A DNA stretch of 64,000 bases from DATKFM01 sp046154965 (GCA_046154965.1 JBJXDY010000056.1:25196-89195), one strand, 5' to 3'. Shown: positions 1 through 8,920, counted from the first letter of the stretch. Notes: generated by a model from the letters alone, not told the origin. Translations and numbers: made by a program.

Positions 1-3000
1 GAACAGGTAGTCATTGCCGTCGCCGCCGGCGAGCGTGTTGGCGGCGGCATTGCCTTCGATGATGTTGTCGAGGGCATTGCCTGTGCCCTTCGTTGCCGCA
101 CCCGTGAGCTGCAGCACTTCAAGATTCGCGCCGAGCGTATAATCGAACGAGGCGATGACGGTATCGGTGCCCTGTCCCGCCAGCTCGGTTATCTTATCAG
201 TCGCCGCCTCGATCTCATAGCTGTCGTTGCCTTTGCCGCCGGTCAGCACATCCGTGTCACCGGCGCCGTCGAGGCTGTCATCGCCGTCGCCGCCGATCAG
301 CGTGTCTTTGCCGGTGGAGCCGAATAGCTTGTCGTTGCCGGTGCCGCCATCGAGGCTGTCATTGTCGCTGCCGCCATCCAGCACGTCATCGCCGATGCCG
401 CCCAGGATGGTGTCATTGCCTTGAACACCGGCCAAGCTATTGTCGCCCGAGCTGCCGGTGATCTTGTTATCAAGCGCATTGCCGACGCCGGTGATCGCTG
501 AGAAGGCGCTCAATGTCAGGTTCTCGATATTGACATTGTAGCTGTCGATGCTGGTGAAGCCGAGACTGCTGACGAGGGTGTCGTCGCCTTCATTTGCCTG
601 TTCCGTAACCTCGTCGGCGATGTCCCTGAGGTAGTAGCTGTCGTCGCCCGCGCCGCCGGTCATGCTGTCCTTGCCTTCGCCGCCGATCAGCGTGTCGTTG
701 CCGTCAAAGCCCCAGAGGTCGTTGTCATTCGCGTTGCCGTCGATGAGATTGCCGAGGCTGTTGCCCTTGGCGGCGATCGCCGCGCCCTCATAAAGATTGA
801 TGTCTTCGACGTTGTCGGCCAGGGTATTGATGGAGACATAACCGTAGACACCGTCACGGCCTTGCCCGGCGATCTCGACGATCGTGTCGCTGCCATCGTC
901 GAGGGTGTAGGCATCGTCGCCCACGCCGCCGGCCAGCGTATCGCCACCATCTTCACCGTGGAGGCTGTCGTTGCCGGCGCCGCCGACCAGGCTGTCATTG
1001 TCCTTGCCGCCGAAAAGATAGTCGTCCCCGGCGCCGCCATCGATCGTATCTTCACCGTCATCGCCGACGAGCCAGTCGGATCCCGCACCGCCGGAGAGCT
1101 TGTTGTCGCCGCCATTGCCGAAGATGTGATTGTCCAGATTGTTGCCGGCGCCATCGATCGCAGCACCCCCCAGCAGCGTCAGCCGCTCCAGGTTCGCGCC
1201 GAGGGCATAGGTGATGAAGGACTCGACTCTGTCATCTTCGCCGCCATTGGCAGCTTCGGCGATCTTGTCGCCGGACTCATCGATCACGTAGAGATCGTTG
1301 CTGGCGCCACCCGCCATCGAGTCGGCGTCGGAGCCGCCATCGAGCGTGTCGCGGCTGTCACCGCCGATCAGCGAATCGTTGCCGGCGCTGCCGAGCAGTT
1401 CGTCATCGCCTTTGCCGCCGTCGATGGTATCGTTGCCGCTGGCGCCGTTGAGGACGTTGTCGCCGTCGTTGCCGGTGATGAGATTGGCCAGGATGTTTCC
1501 GCTGGCGGTGGTCGCGCCGTTCAGGAGCACGAGGTTCTCGACGTTGCTTGCGAGGGCGTAGCCGACGACGTTGCCGAGCTGCACGGTATCCTTGCCCTCG
1601 TTCAGCAGCTCCTGGACGTCGTCGCCGATATCCTCGACCATGTAGATATCGTTGCCCGCGCCGCCGGCCATCGTGTCGTCGCCGCCCAATCCGCGCAGCG
1701 AGTCATTGCCGGCGAAGCCGTTCAGCTCGTTGTCCTTCGCATTGCCGAGGATGTCGTTGCCGAGCCCATTGCCGCTGCCGACGATCGCGTTGCTGAACAG
1801 GCTCAGATCATCGACGTTGTCGGCAAGCTGATGATCGACCGTGCTGAAGACATGATCGGCGCCCTGACCCAGGCCCTCGACGATTTTGTCGCCGGCGTCA
1901 TCGACATGGTAGTAGTCGTTGCCGGCCCCGCCGGCCATCGTGTCTTCGCCCGCATTGCCATCGAGATTGTCATTGCCCGCGCCGCCGATCAGGCTGTCGT
2001 CGCCGCTCTGCCCGGTCAGCGAGTCATCGCCACTGCCGCCATTCAGCGTGCTGTTTAGCGCGCCGCCGGTCATGTAGTTGTTGAGCGCGTTGCCGGTGCC
2101 TTTGGTGGCAAAGCCGGTCAGAACCAGGTCTTCCACATTGGCGCCCAGCGTGTAGTCGATGGAGGACTGCACCTCATCAAAGCCATAGACGGCGGCCTCG
2201 CCGACCTTGTCACCGGCGGAATTGACGATGTAGGTGTCGCTTTGTTCGCCGCCGGCCATGGAGTCGTCGCCGCTGCCGCCATCGAGAAGATCGATGCCAT
2301 CGCCGCCCAGGATGGTGTCGTTGCCGCCGGCGCCCAGCAGCTTGTTCCAGCCGTCATTGCCGGTGATGACGTTGGCGATGCTGTTGCCGGTGCCGTCATC
2401 GGCGCCGTCCAGCAGCGTGAGATTCTCCACTTCGGCCGCCAGAGTGTAAGCCGCGGCGCTGCTCTGCACGATGTCCTTGCCTTCGCCGGCCAGCTCCACC
2501 ACATCGTCGGCGGCATCGTCGACGAGGAAGATATCGTTGCCGGCGCCGCCGGTCATGGTATCGGCGCCGGCCTTGCCGTCGATCGTGTCATTGCCATCTT
2601 CGCCGTCGAGATTGTTGTCCTGGGCGTTGCCGGTGATCTGATTGGCCAGCGCATTGCCCTGGCCGACCAGCGCCGTGCCCAGCAGGCCGAGATTTTCCAC
2701 ATTGTCGGCAAGCCCGTGATTGATCGAGCTCCAGACGGTGTCGATGCCCTGGCCGCCCATCTCCTGGATGACGGTGCCGAAGGCCGAGATGCTGTAGAGA
2801 TCATTGCCCGCGCCGCCGGCCAGCGTGTTCGAGCCCCCTTCGCCGGCCAGCGTGTCGTTGCCCGCGCCGCCGGTCAGGCTGTCATTGCCGTCTCCGCCCA
2901 GGATCTGGTCATTGCCGAGGCCGCCGTTGATCGTGTCGAACCCGTCGAACTCGACCAACAGATCGTTGCCAGCGCCGCCATCGAGGCTGTCATCGCCGCC

Positions 3001-3363
3001 GAATCCCGAGAGCACATCGTTCAGCGCAGTGCCGGTCAGCGTGTCGGACGCAGCGAACACGGCCTCGAGAAACGCCGCATCGTCGGTCGCGTTCAGAGCG
3101 CCGAGCAGTGTGGCGACCGGCAGGGCAAGGCCCGTGACCGTGAACTCGCTGCCGCCCGCGCTGACCCGGGTCCAACTGGTGATGGTGCCGCCGGTCAGGA
3201 CGCCGTTCGTATAGATCAGATTGCCGGCGAACTGGTCATAGCTGGCGCCGCGCGTGATGCGGTAGGTGGTGGCGTTGGCCACCGTGACCTCGCCCGCGCT
3301 GATTTCGTTGAAGCTGAAGCTATCAAGACTTGCCGCTTTGTTGCCGCCGACGAAAACAGCCAT
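1..3363 (-). CDS. RTX (haemolysin-type calcium-binding repeat) protein, C-terminus cut by window edge
   Basis: The frame is open from an ATG at 3363 to the left edge: 1,121 codons with no stop. GGAGG lies 5-6 nt before the ATG. Residues 1-100 or so are non-repetitive and have no signal peptide. From about residue 105 the protein consists of glycine/aspartate nonapeptides (GGxGNDxLx), which fold as calcium-binding beta-rolls in secreted RTX proteins. These are grouped into modules, each carrying a GND-x-Y-x-V/I block, a short acidic stretch, and then a VENLxLxGxAxxGTGNxLxN block. I count nine such blocks by eye, near 2795, 2530, 2235, 1900, 1645, 1290, 900, 635 and 220. RTX proteins normally leave by a C-terminal type I signal, which would lie outside the window. 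No type I transporter is visible here. Whether an enzymatic domain follows is unknown. Confidence 0.9.
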   Translation of the reverse strand, partial: MAVFVGGNKAASLDSFSFNEISAGEVTVANATTYRITRGASYDQFAGNLIYTNGVLTGGTITSWTRVSAGGSEFTVTGLALPVATLLGALNATDDAAFLEAVFAASDTLTGTALNDVLSGFGGDDSLDGGAGNDLLVEFDGFDTINGGLGNDQILGGDGNDSLTGGAGNDTLAGEGGSNTLAGGAGNDLYSISAFGTVIQEMGGQGIDTVWSSINHGLADNVENLGLLGTALVGQGNALANQITGNAQDNNLDGEDGNDTIDGKAGADTMTGGAGNDIFLVDDAADDVVELAGEGKDIVQSSAAAYTLAAEVENLTLLDGADDGTGNSIANVITGNDGWNKLLGAGGNDTILGGDGIDLLDGGSGDDSMAGGEQSDTYIVNSAGDKVGEAAVYGFDEVQSSIDYTLGANVEDLVLTGFATKGTGNALNNYMTGGALNSTLNGGSGDDSLTGQSGDDSLIGGAGNDNLDGNAGEDTMAGGAGNDYYHVDDAGDKIVEGLGQGADHVFSTVDHQLADNVDDLSLFSNAIVGSGNGLGNDILGNAKDNELNGFAGNDSLRGLGGDDTMAGGAGNDIYMVEDIGDDVQELLNEGKDTVQLGNVVGYALASNVENLVLLNGATTASGNILANLITGNDGDNVLNGASGNDTIDGGKGDDELLGSAGNDSLIGGDSRDTLDGGSDADSMAGGASNDLYVIDESGDKIAEAANGGEDDRVESFITYALGANLERLTLLGGAAIDGAGNNLDNHIFGNGGDNKLSGGAGSDWLVGDDGEDTIDGGAGDDYLFGGKDNDSLVGGAGNDSLHGEDGGDTLAGGVGDDAYTLDDGSDTIVEIAGQGRDGVYGYVSINTLADNVEDINLYEGAAIAAKGNSLGNLIDGNANDNDLWGFDGNDTLIGGEGKDSMTGGAGDDSYYLRDIADEVTEQANEGDDTLVSSLGFTSIDSYNVNIENLTLSAFSAITGVGNALDNKITGSSGDNSLAGVQGNDTILGGIGDDVLDGGSDNDSLDGGTGNDKLFGSTGKDTLIGGDGDDSLDGAGDTDVLTGGKGNDSYEIEAATDKITELAGQGTDTVIASFDYTLGANLEVLQLTGAATKGTGNALDNIIEGNAAANTLAGGDGNDYLF

Positions 3364-3520
3364 GACGCCCTCCAAAATCCACCGGGGTTCGGTGCCGGCT
3401 CTTGGTCGGCGTGCGGATCGGAGGGGTTCAAAAACAGGCCGGCCGCCAGCTGCGCCTATGTGGCGGCCGTCACAGGCGGCTCGTAAGCGTTGGAAATCCC
3501 TAGGGGATGGTGATTAGGGC

Positions 3521-3940
3521 CTAGCTGTCCTGGCGCGGCAGCCAGGGGACGCGGGCGAATTGCACGCCCTCGTCGTGCAGTTCCTTGGCTTCGTCATCGC
3601 TGGTCTCGCCATAGATGTCGCGCCGCTCGGTCTCGCCGTAATGGATGCGCCGGGCCTCTTCGGCGAACTTGTCGCCGACATAGTCGCAATTGGCCTCGAT
3701 CTTCGCCCGCAGGTCGGTGAGTTGTTTACGGATCTCCGCATGCTCGGCGGCGACGGCCGGAACGCTGGCTTTCGCGGCTTTGCCGATACGCGGCGCCATC
3801 GGGGCTTTCTCGATCTTGCGGCTGCCGCAGGTGGGGCAAGCCACAGCGCCCGCCTTGGCCTGCTTTTCGTAGGCGGCGTTGTTGGGGAACCAGGCTTCGA
3901 ACACGTGGTTCCTGGCGCATTTGAGGTCGAATAGAATCAT
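3521..3940 (-). CDS. DUF1178 family protein
   Basis: A 139-residue protein starting MILFDLKCARNHVFEAWF, the usual opening of DUF1178. Cysteines in the N-terminal CxxxH stretch and in a CPTCGS motif near residue 36 suggest a small zinc-ribbon-like fold; the function is unknown. The family is common in alphaproteobacteria and often sits beside the carbon-nitrogen hydrolase/grxC/comF genes. Here those lie about 3 kb away on the same strand, with unrelated genes between. The C-terminal half is charged and helical (about residues 60-135). Confidence 0.85.
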   Translation of the reverse strand: MILFDLKCARNHVFEAWFPNNAAYEKQAKAGAVACPTCGSRKIEKAPMAPRIGKAAKASVPAVAAEHAEIRKQLTDLRAKIEANCDYVGDKFAEEARRIHYGETERRDIYGETSDDEAKELHDEGVQFARVPWLPRQDS

Positions 3941-4062
3941 GAGCGGTCTGCCTGCACACCATATTCTCGGACCGGATTCGTTAGGAGATTGCTAACGGGC
4001 AACCGGTCTAGCACTCTGTTAACTTGAGTGCCAAGGCTCTGGAGTCAAGGAGTTTACAGTCT

Positions 4063-4584
4063 ATGGCCGGTGACCCCCTGCCGCCCTCGCCTTGGGTTTT
4101 GCGCCATTCCGGGCTGGTGCCGCCCGGGCGGCCGGTCCTGGACCTGGCCTGCGGCAGCGGCCGGCATAGCCTGGTGTTTCTGGCCGCCGGGCTTCCGGTG
4201 ACGGCCGTCGACCGGGACCTGTCGGGCATCGCGGCGCTGGCGGCCCGGCCGGGCCTGACCGTCCTGGAGGCCGATCTGGAGACCGGGGCACGCTGGCCAT
4301 TCGGCGCCGGCAGTTTCGGCGGCGTGGTCGTCACCAACTATCTGCACCGGCCTATCCTGGCCGACATCGTGGCCGCGGTGGAGCCCGGCGGCGCGCTGAT
4401 CTACGAGACTTTTGCCGCCGGCAACGAGACCTTCGGCAAACCGAGCAATCCGGATTTCCTGCTGCAGCCGGGCGAGCTGCTGGAGGCGGTGCGCGGGCGT
4501 TTGGAGGTCGTCGCCTATGAGCACCGGATCGTCAGCCAGCCCCGCCAGGCGAAAGTCCAGCGGCTTGCCGCCGTCCGCCGCTGA
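4063..4584 (+). CDS. class I SAM-dependent methyltransferase
   Basis: Small methyltransferase of about 173 residues. Motif I is visible as VLDLACGSGRHSL, followed by the acidic end of strand 2 (TAVDRD) and a later EPGGALIYETFA stretch, as in TehB/UbiE-type Rossmann methyltransferases. The substrate is not evident. An in-frame TTG at 4024 would add 13 residues, but AAGGAG at 4047-4052 sits 10 nt before the ATG at 4063, so the ATG is preferred. It precedes the peroxiredoxin by about 100 bases on the same strand. Confidence 0.8.
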   Translation: MAGDPLPPSPWVLRHSGLVPPGRPVLDLACGSGRHSLVFLAAGLPVTAVDRDLSGIAALAARPGLTVLEADLETGARWPFGAGSFGGVVVTNYLHRPILADIVAAVEPGGALIYETFAAGNETFGKPSNPDFLLQPGELLEAVRGRLEVVAYEHRIVSQPRQAKVQRLAAVRR

Positions 4585-4685
4585 TGCCATGATTTTTCCA
4601 GAACAGCTTGCGGATGCACCTTCCCCACCCGATCTAGGCAAGCATCCGCCGACCCACCCATCAGAAAATAGCAGGAGGAAAAACC

Positions 4686-5348
4686 ATGGCCCTTCGTCTT
4701 GGCGATACCGCCCCGGATTTCGAGCAGGACTCCACCCAGGGCAAGATCAACTTCCACAAATGGCTCGGCGATAGCTGGGGCATCCTGTTCTCCCACCCCA
4801 AGGACTTCACGCCTGTCTGCACCACCGAGCTGGGCTACATGGCCAAGCTCAAGCCGGAGTTCGACAAGCGGAACACGAAGATCATCGGCCTTTCCGTCGA
4901 TCCCGTCGGCAACCATTCGAAATGGGCCAAAGACATCGAGGAGACCCAAGGCCATGCGGTGAACTATCCGCTGATCGGCGATTCCGATCTGCGCGTCGCC
5001 AAGGCCTATGACATGCTGCCGGCGGAAGCGGGCAACAGCTCCGAAGGCCGCACGCCCGCCGACAACGCCACCGTGCGCTCGGTGTTCGTCATCGGCCCGG
5101 ACAAGAAGGTGAAGGCGTCGCTGACCTATCCCATGAGCACCGGCCGCAATTTCGACGAGGTGCTGCGCCTGCTGGATTCCTGCCAGCTCACCGCGAAGCA
5201 CACCGTCGCCACGCCGGTGAACTGGAAGCAGGGCGAGGATGTGATCATCCCGCCGTCGGTCTCCGACGACGCGGCGAAGCAGAAGTATCCGAACGGCTGG
5301 AAGACGCTGAAGCCCTATCTCCGGATCATACCGCAGCCGCGAGGTTGA
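4686..5348 (+). CDS. 1-Cys peroxiredoxin (Prx6 type)
   Basis: A 220-residue thiol peroxidase that reduces hydrogen peroxide and organic peroxides. The peroxidatic cysteine is Cys45 in the PVCTTE motif, within an SHPKDFTPVCTTELG context typical of Prx6/AhpE-like enzymes. The Prx6 C-terminal extension is present (PVNWKQGEDVIIPPSVS). There is no obvious resolving cysteine; the other Cys, in LLDSCQL, is at a position common in 1-Cys forms. AGGAGG precedes the ATG, and a strong terminator follows the stop. The cytosolic enzyme needs an external thiol; glutaredoxin and gshA occur elsewhere in the window. Confidence 0.95.
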   Translation: MALRLGDTAPDFEQDSTQGKINFHKWLGDSWGILFSHPKDFTPVCTTELGYMAKLKPEFDKRNTKIIGLSVDPVGNHSKWAKDIEETQGHAVNYPLIGDSDLRVAKAYDMLPAEAGNSSEGRTPADNATVRSVFVIGPDKKVKASLTYPMSTGRNFDEVLRLLDSCQLTAKHTVATPVNWKQGEDVIIPPSVSDDAAKQKYPNGWKTLKPYLRIIPQPRG

Positions 5349-5379
5349 CGCGGCGTCCCAGGTCTGGACAAGGAACGCA

Positions 5380-5419
5380 GGGCCGGCGGATGATCACCGC
5401 CGGCCCTTTCTTTTCTTTT
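5380..5419 (+). terminator. rho-independent terminator of the peroxiredoxin gene
   Basis: A perfect 10-bp stem, GGGCCGGCGG (5380-5389) with CCGCCGGCCC (5397-5406), encloses a 7-nt loop. It is followed by TTTCTTTTCTTTT. It starts about 30 nt after the peroxiredoxin stop and ends just before the cupin gene. Confidence 0.9.
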
Positions 5420-5432
5420 GCGGGAGCGAGCG

Positions 5433-5771
5433 ATGGCGTTGAAGCATATCAAGACCGGCGAGATGCCCTGGACGCCGCCCGGCGGCGAGTTCACCGGCCA
5501 ATTCAGCGCCTGGACATCGAAGAACCTGCATGAAGAGCCCGAAGGCGTGTCCGTCTCCATGTGGAAGCTGGCACCCGGCGGTTCGGACCACATGCATCAA
5601 CATGACGATGCCGAAGAACATATCTACGTGCTGAGCGGCGAGTTCGAATGCAACGGCGTGACGTACAAGGCGGGCGACTACATCTTCCGGCCCGTCGGCG
5701 TGCCGCACCAAAGCTCCAGCCGCACCGGGGCGCAAACGCTGCTGGTGTATGTGAAGAAGCCGGCGGCCTAG
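5433..5771 (+). CDS. cupin domain protein
   Basis: A 112-residue single-domain cupin. The metal-binding motif 1 is seen as HMHQHDDAEEHIYVLSGE and motif 2 as GDYIFRPVGVPHQSSS. Small cupins of this type bind a divalent metal; the reaction or ligand cannot be told from sequence. The ATG at 5433 is preferred over an in-frame TTG at 5418 because GGGAG at 5422-5426 is correctly spaced for it. The stop overlaps the convergent regulator gene by 4 bp. Confidence 0.8.
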   Translation: MALKHIKTGEMPWTPPGGEFTGQFSAWTSKNLHEEPEGVSVSMWKLAPGGSDHMHQHDDAEEHIYVLSGEFECNGVTYKAGDYIFRPVGVPHQSSSRTGAQTLLVYVKKPAA

Positions 5772-6451
5772 TCCTGCGCTTCCATCGCCTTGATGAAATC
5801 CTCGAGCCGCTTGCCCGGCTCGTCGGCGAAATTGCGATCTGAGTCGATGACGCCGGTGACGCGGTCCAGGCGGAAATTGCGGAAGTCGTTGCGCGACTCG
5901 CACCAGGCGCCCAGCGTCCAGACCGAGCCCCAGAAATAGAGGCCGAGCGGCCGCACGCTGCGCCGCGAGTTCGCACCCTTGGCGTCGACATAATCGAGAT
6001 CAAGCACCCGGCGATGGCCGATGGCCTGGCGGATCGTCTCCAGCGTCGCGCCGACGGCCGGATCGAACCGGAAGCCCGGGGCGAACAGCCGCGTCTTTTC
6101 CATCTCGTGGCGCCGCCCCGGCGGCAGGGCATTGGCGATCTTGACCAGCGCCGAGCGTCCCGCATCGGCCAGTGTCGGCGAGCCCCAGGCCTCGACGATG
6201 CGGGCCCCCGCCACCAGCGCTTCGACTTCATCGAAGGTGAACATCAGCGGCGGCAGGTCATAGCCGGGCCGCAGGCGGTAGCCGACGCCGGCCTCGCCAT
6301 CGATGGGCACTCCGGAAAGCAAGAGATCCCGCACATCGCGATAGATCGTCCTCGGCGTGACTTCGAGCCATTCGGCAAGCTGGGCGGCCGTGGTGAGGCG
6401 CCGCGCCCGCAGATGCTGAACGATCTGGAACAGCCTGTCGGCGCGGCGCAT
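5768..6451 (-). CDS. YafY-type transcriptional regulator (HTH_11 + WYL domains)
   Basis: A 227-residue regulator. The N-terminal winged helix (about residues 1-60) carries TPRTIYRDVRDLLLSGVPI, the hallmark DeoR-like HTH of the YafY family. A WYL-type sensor domain follows, with RRSVRPLGLYFWGSVWTL and FRNFRLDRV near residues 160-200. It lies 11 bases downstream of a VOC-family gene on the same strand. This regulator/VOC pairing is frequent in proteobacteria, so the two are probably co-transcribed and the regulator probably acts on the palindrome at 6909-6930. The effector is unknown. Confidence 0.88.
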   Translation of the reverse strand: MRRADRLFQIVQHLRARRLTTAAQLAEWLEVTPRTIYRDVRDLLLSGVPIDGEAGVGYRLRPGYDLPPLMFTFDEVEALVAGARIVEAWGSPTLADAGRSALVKIANALPPGRRHEMEKTRLFAPGFRFDPAVGATLETIRQAIGHRRVLDLDYVDAKGANSRRSVRPLGLYFWGSVWTLGAWCESRNDFRNFRLDRVTGVIDSDRNFADEPGKRLEDFIKAMEAQD

Positions 6452-6462
6452 CGAACCGCAGC

Positions 6463-6852
6463 TCAGCTCATGGCGTGAAGGCCGACGCGATTGCCTTCAG
6501 AATCAATGATCTGGGCGAAGCAGCCCATGCCTTCGGGCAGGTCGGTGCGCGGCACGACGATCTTGCCGCCCGCCGGCGCGACCCGCTTCAGCACCTCGCC
6601 CAGCACGGGATCGGCATTGAGATAGGCGACCGGGCCGTCCTTTCCGGGCACGCAGCCCGGGCCTGCCATCAAACAGCCGCCGATACTCGGTTCCTCATAG
6701 GGGAAGACGCGGAGATCGTGATTGCCGGCATTCTCAGGCCGCAATTCGGTCACGAGAATCGACTCGTAGAACGCTGTGGCGCGCTTGAGGTCGGTGGCGG
6801 GGATCTCGAACCAGACGACGCGGCTGGCGCGCTTGGCGAATGGGGCGGTCAT
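6463..6852 (-). CDS. VOC (glyoxalase/dioxygenase fold) family protein
   Basis: A 129-residue protein of the vicinal oxygen chelate superfamily. VVWFEIPATDLKRATAFYES opens the first beta-alpha-beta module, and YLNADPVLGEVLKRVAPAGG the second. The C-terminal DSEGNRVGLHAM is typical of the YdcA/PhnB-like branch. A specific reaction cannot be assigned. It is the first gene of an apparent two-gene unit with the WYL regulator. Confidence 0.82.
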   Translation of the reverse strand: MTAPFAKRASRVVWFEIPATDLKRATAFYESILVTELRPENAGNHDLRVFPYEEPSIGGCLMAGPGCVPGKDGPVAYLNADPVLGEVLKRVAPAGGKIVVPRTDLPEGMGCFAQIIDSEGNRVGLHAMS

Positions 6853-6908
6853 CTCAGGTCTCCTCCGGATGTTTGAACGGCTGACTAGGCCCGTTCATAC
6901 AGACCTGC

Positions 6909-6930
6909 TGCTGACAGCATCTTGTCAGCA
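6909..6930. promoter_or_regulatory. candidate operator of the VOC/WYL-regulator unit
   Basis: Perfect 8-bp inverted repeat TGCTGACA-N6-TGTCAGCA, 57 bases upstream of the VOC start codon (6852). It is the only strong palindrome between the VOC gene and the next operon. The position suits autoregulation by the WYL regulator, which is an inference. Confidence 0.55.
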
Positions 6931-6953
6931 ATGATTACCGCCGTCGCGATTTT

Positions 6954-7817
6954 TCAGCCGCCCGCCGCCTTGCGTACGGGCACGACCGGCAACTCGGGAC
7001 CGGTGAAAGGCCGGTCGTGCCGCAGCGCCGGGACCATGTTCCGGGCCTCCGCCACTTTGGCCGGATCGACATCGGCATAGATGATGCCGACATCCTCGCC
7101 GCCATCGGCCAGCACTTCGCCCCAAGGTGCGACGATCAGCGAATGGCCGTAGGTCTTGCGCCCTTCCGCATGCTCGCCGCATTGCGCGGGCGCGAAAACA
7201 TAGCAGCCGGTTTCGATCGCCCGCGCGCGGAGCAGCACATGCCAGTGCGCCTGTCCTGTGGGCCGCGTGAACGCCGCCGGCACGGTCAGGAAGCTGGCCC
7301 CCGCTTGCGCCAGGGCGCGGTAGAGATAAGCAAACCGCAGATCATAACAAACTGTGAGGCCGACGCGGCCCCACGGCAGATCGGCGGTCACGGCGCGCTC
7401 GCCCGCGCGGAAGGTGGCGGATTCGCGATAGGTTTCGCCGTTGGCCAGATCCACGTCGAACATGTGAATCTTGTCGTAGCGCGCGGCGATGCGCCCCTGG
7501 GAATCGAACAGGAAGGAGCGGTTGGCGCAGCTGTTGGCGTCCAGCTTGATCGACAGCGAGCCGATCAGCAGCCAGGTCTTCAGTTCGGCGGCGAGCGCCT
7601 GGAAAGCAGGAACCCCCGGATGCCCCGCCTCCGGCTTCGCCTTCTCCAGCTGCAGCGCCCGTTTCGGCTCGATCCAGCCGGTATTCTCCGGCGTCAGGAT
7701 GAATTGCGCACCCGCCGCTTTCGCCTCGCGGATCAGCGCGCCGGCCGCGGCGATGTTCGGCGCGAGATCGCGGCCGGCATTGAGCTGAACGCAGGCGACC
7801 TTGAAGGCGGCGCTCAT
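6954..7817 (-). CDS. carbon-nitrogen hydrolase (nitrilase superfamily, Nit1/omega-amidase-like)
   Basis: A 287-residue amidase. The Glu-Lys-Cys triad is visible: Glu44 in LTPENTGW, Lys116 in RYDKIHMFDVD and Cys157 in VGLTVCYDLRF. The FDVDLANG and FLTVPAAFTRPTG stretches match the Nit1/Nit2 branch, members of which hydrolyse deaminated glutathione or omega-amides; that specific role is inferred from family. The ATG at 7817 overlaps the grxC stop by 4 bp (ATGA), showing coupling. An upstream in-frame extension to 8120 is rejected because it runs through grxC. Pairing with glutaredoxin fits a glutathione-repair role. Confidence 0.88.
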   Translation of the reverse strand: MSAAFKVACVQLNAGRDLAPNIAAAGALIREAKAAGAQFILTPENTGWIEPKRALQLEKAKPEAGHPGVPAFQALAAELKTWLLIGSLSIKLDANSCANRSFLFDSQGRIAARYDKIHMFDVDLANGETYRESATFRAGERAVTADLPWGRVGLTVCYDLRFAYLYRALAQAGASFLTVPAAFTRPTGQAHWHVLLRARAIETGCYVFAPAQCGEHAEGRKTYGHSLIVAPWGEVLADGGEDVGIIYADVDPAKVAEARNMVPALRHDRPFTGPELPVVPVRKAAGG

Positions 7818-8077
7818 GATGCGGCCTGCAGCATCGGCGCCAGCTTGCCCTCGCGGTCCAGCGCATAGAGATCGTCGCTGCCGCCCACATGATGGCCGTT
7901 GATGAAAATCTGCGGCACGGAGCGCCGCCCGCCGGCGCGGTCCATCATTTCCTTCCGCTTGGCGCCATCCATCATGACATCGATCTCCGTGTAGCTGGCT
8001 CCCCGCTCCTGCAACAGCCGCTTGGCGCGGTGGCAATAGGGGCAGAACTGGGTGGTGTAGATCTCGACCTTCGCCAT
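7814..8077 (-). CDS. grxC: glutaredoxin 3
   Basis: An 87-residue dithiol glutaredoxin with the CPYC active site (Cys12, Cys15), a cis-proline SVPQIFING motif and GGSDDLYAL for glutathione binding. It reduces disulfides and glutathionylated proteins in the cytosol using glutathione. It is translationally coupled to the downstream amidase gene by a 4-bp overlap. comF lies 78 bases upstream on the same strand, giving a comF-grxC-amidase order. Confidence 0.95.
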   Translation of the reverse strand: MAKVEIYTTQFCPYCHRAKRLLQERGASYTEIDVMMDGAKRKEMMDRAGGRRSVPQIFINGHHVGGSDDLYALDREGKLAPMLQAAS

Positions 8078-8155
8078 GGGCGGTCCGGACGCTGTGAACC
8101 TTGCCCATTATAGGTGGCATGGGTCCGGCGATTTGTCACCGGGGCCGCCGGAGGT

Positions 8156-8920
8156 CTAAGCGGCCGGCCGGACCACCCGCGCCAGGGTCAACACATCAAC
8201 GGCCTGGGCGCCGCCGCGGCGCAGCGTGCGGGTGCAGGCGGCGGCCGTGGCGCCCGTGGTCAAGACATCGTCCACCAGCAGAATCCGCTGCCCCTTGAGC
8301 CTGGCGGCATGGCGGGGATGGACCCGGAAGGCGCCGGTGACATTGCTCTCGCGGCCGGCGGCCCCAAGCCCGCCCTGGGATGGGGTGCGGCGGCGGCGGA
8401 TCAGCAGATCCTGGACTGCCGGCTTGCCGGTCAGCCGTGCCAGCTCGCGGGTCAGCAGCGCCGCCTGGTTGTAGCGGCGAGCCAGCAGACGGGTCCAATG
8501 CAGGGGCACCGGCGCCAGCAGATCCGCATCAACAAGCAATTCGGCGCCGGCCCGCTTCAGCCAGGCGGCGAAGGCGGGTGCGGAGCCGGTGCGGTCGGCA
8601 TGCTTGAAGCGCAGGACCAGTTCCCTGCTGGCTTCGTCATAGCGCAGTACGCTGCGGGCGCGGGCGAAGTCGGGCGGTTCGCGCATGCAGGCGCCGCAAA
8701 GCGCGCCGTCGCCCTGATGGAACTCGAAGGGAAAGCCGCAGCAGGCGCAGCAGGGCGGATCGATGAAGCTGAGCTTGGTCCAGCAGGCCGGGCAGAGCGC
8801 GCCGGCGGTATCGACAACGATGCCGCATTTCAGGCAGCGCGGCGGCAGGATCGCCGTCAGCAGCCCCTGGGCGGACCGGCGCAGCAGCGGGCGCATCTGG
8901 GCGAAGACCATGGCGTCCAT
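8156..8920 (-). CDS. comF: ComF family phosphoribosyltransferase-like protein
   Basis: A 254-residue protein. The N-terminus holds a cysteine-rich zinc-ribbon-like region (CLKC, CPAC, CCACCGF and CGAC pairs, about residues 34-80). The C-terminal domain carries the PRPP-loop motif ILLVDDVLTTGATAAA near residue 225. Family members are linked to DNA uptake in naturally competent bacteria, but the gene is also widespread in non-competent species where its role is unclear. It heads the comF-grxC-amidase block. Confidence 0.9.
   Translation of the reverse strand: MDAMVFAQMRPLLRRSAQGLLTAILPPRCLKCGIVVDTAGALCPACWTKLSFIDPPCCACCGFPFEFHQGDGALCGACMREPPDFARARSVLRYDEASRELVLRFKHADRTGSAPAFAAWLKRAGAELLVDADLLAPVPLHWTRLLARRYNQAALLTRELARLTGKPAVQDLLIRRRRTPSQGGLGAAGRESNVTGAFRVHPRHAARLKGQRILLVDDVLTTGATAAACTRTLRRGGAQAVDVLTLARVVRPAA

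Noticed and set aside
862..3486. Two long plus-strand frames (862-2058 and 2242-3486) opposite the RTX gene
   Set aside because: Both are reverse readings of glycine/aspartate repeats; the minus-strand frame has the RTX motifs throughout.
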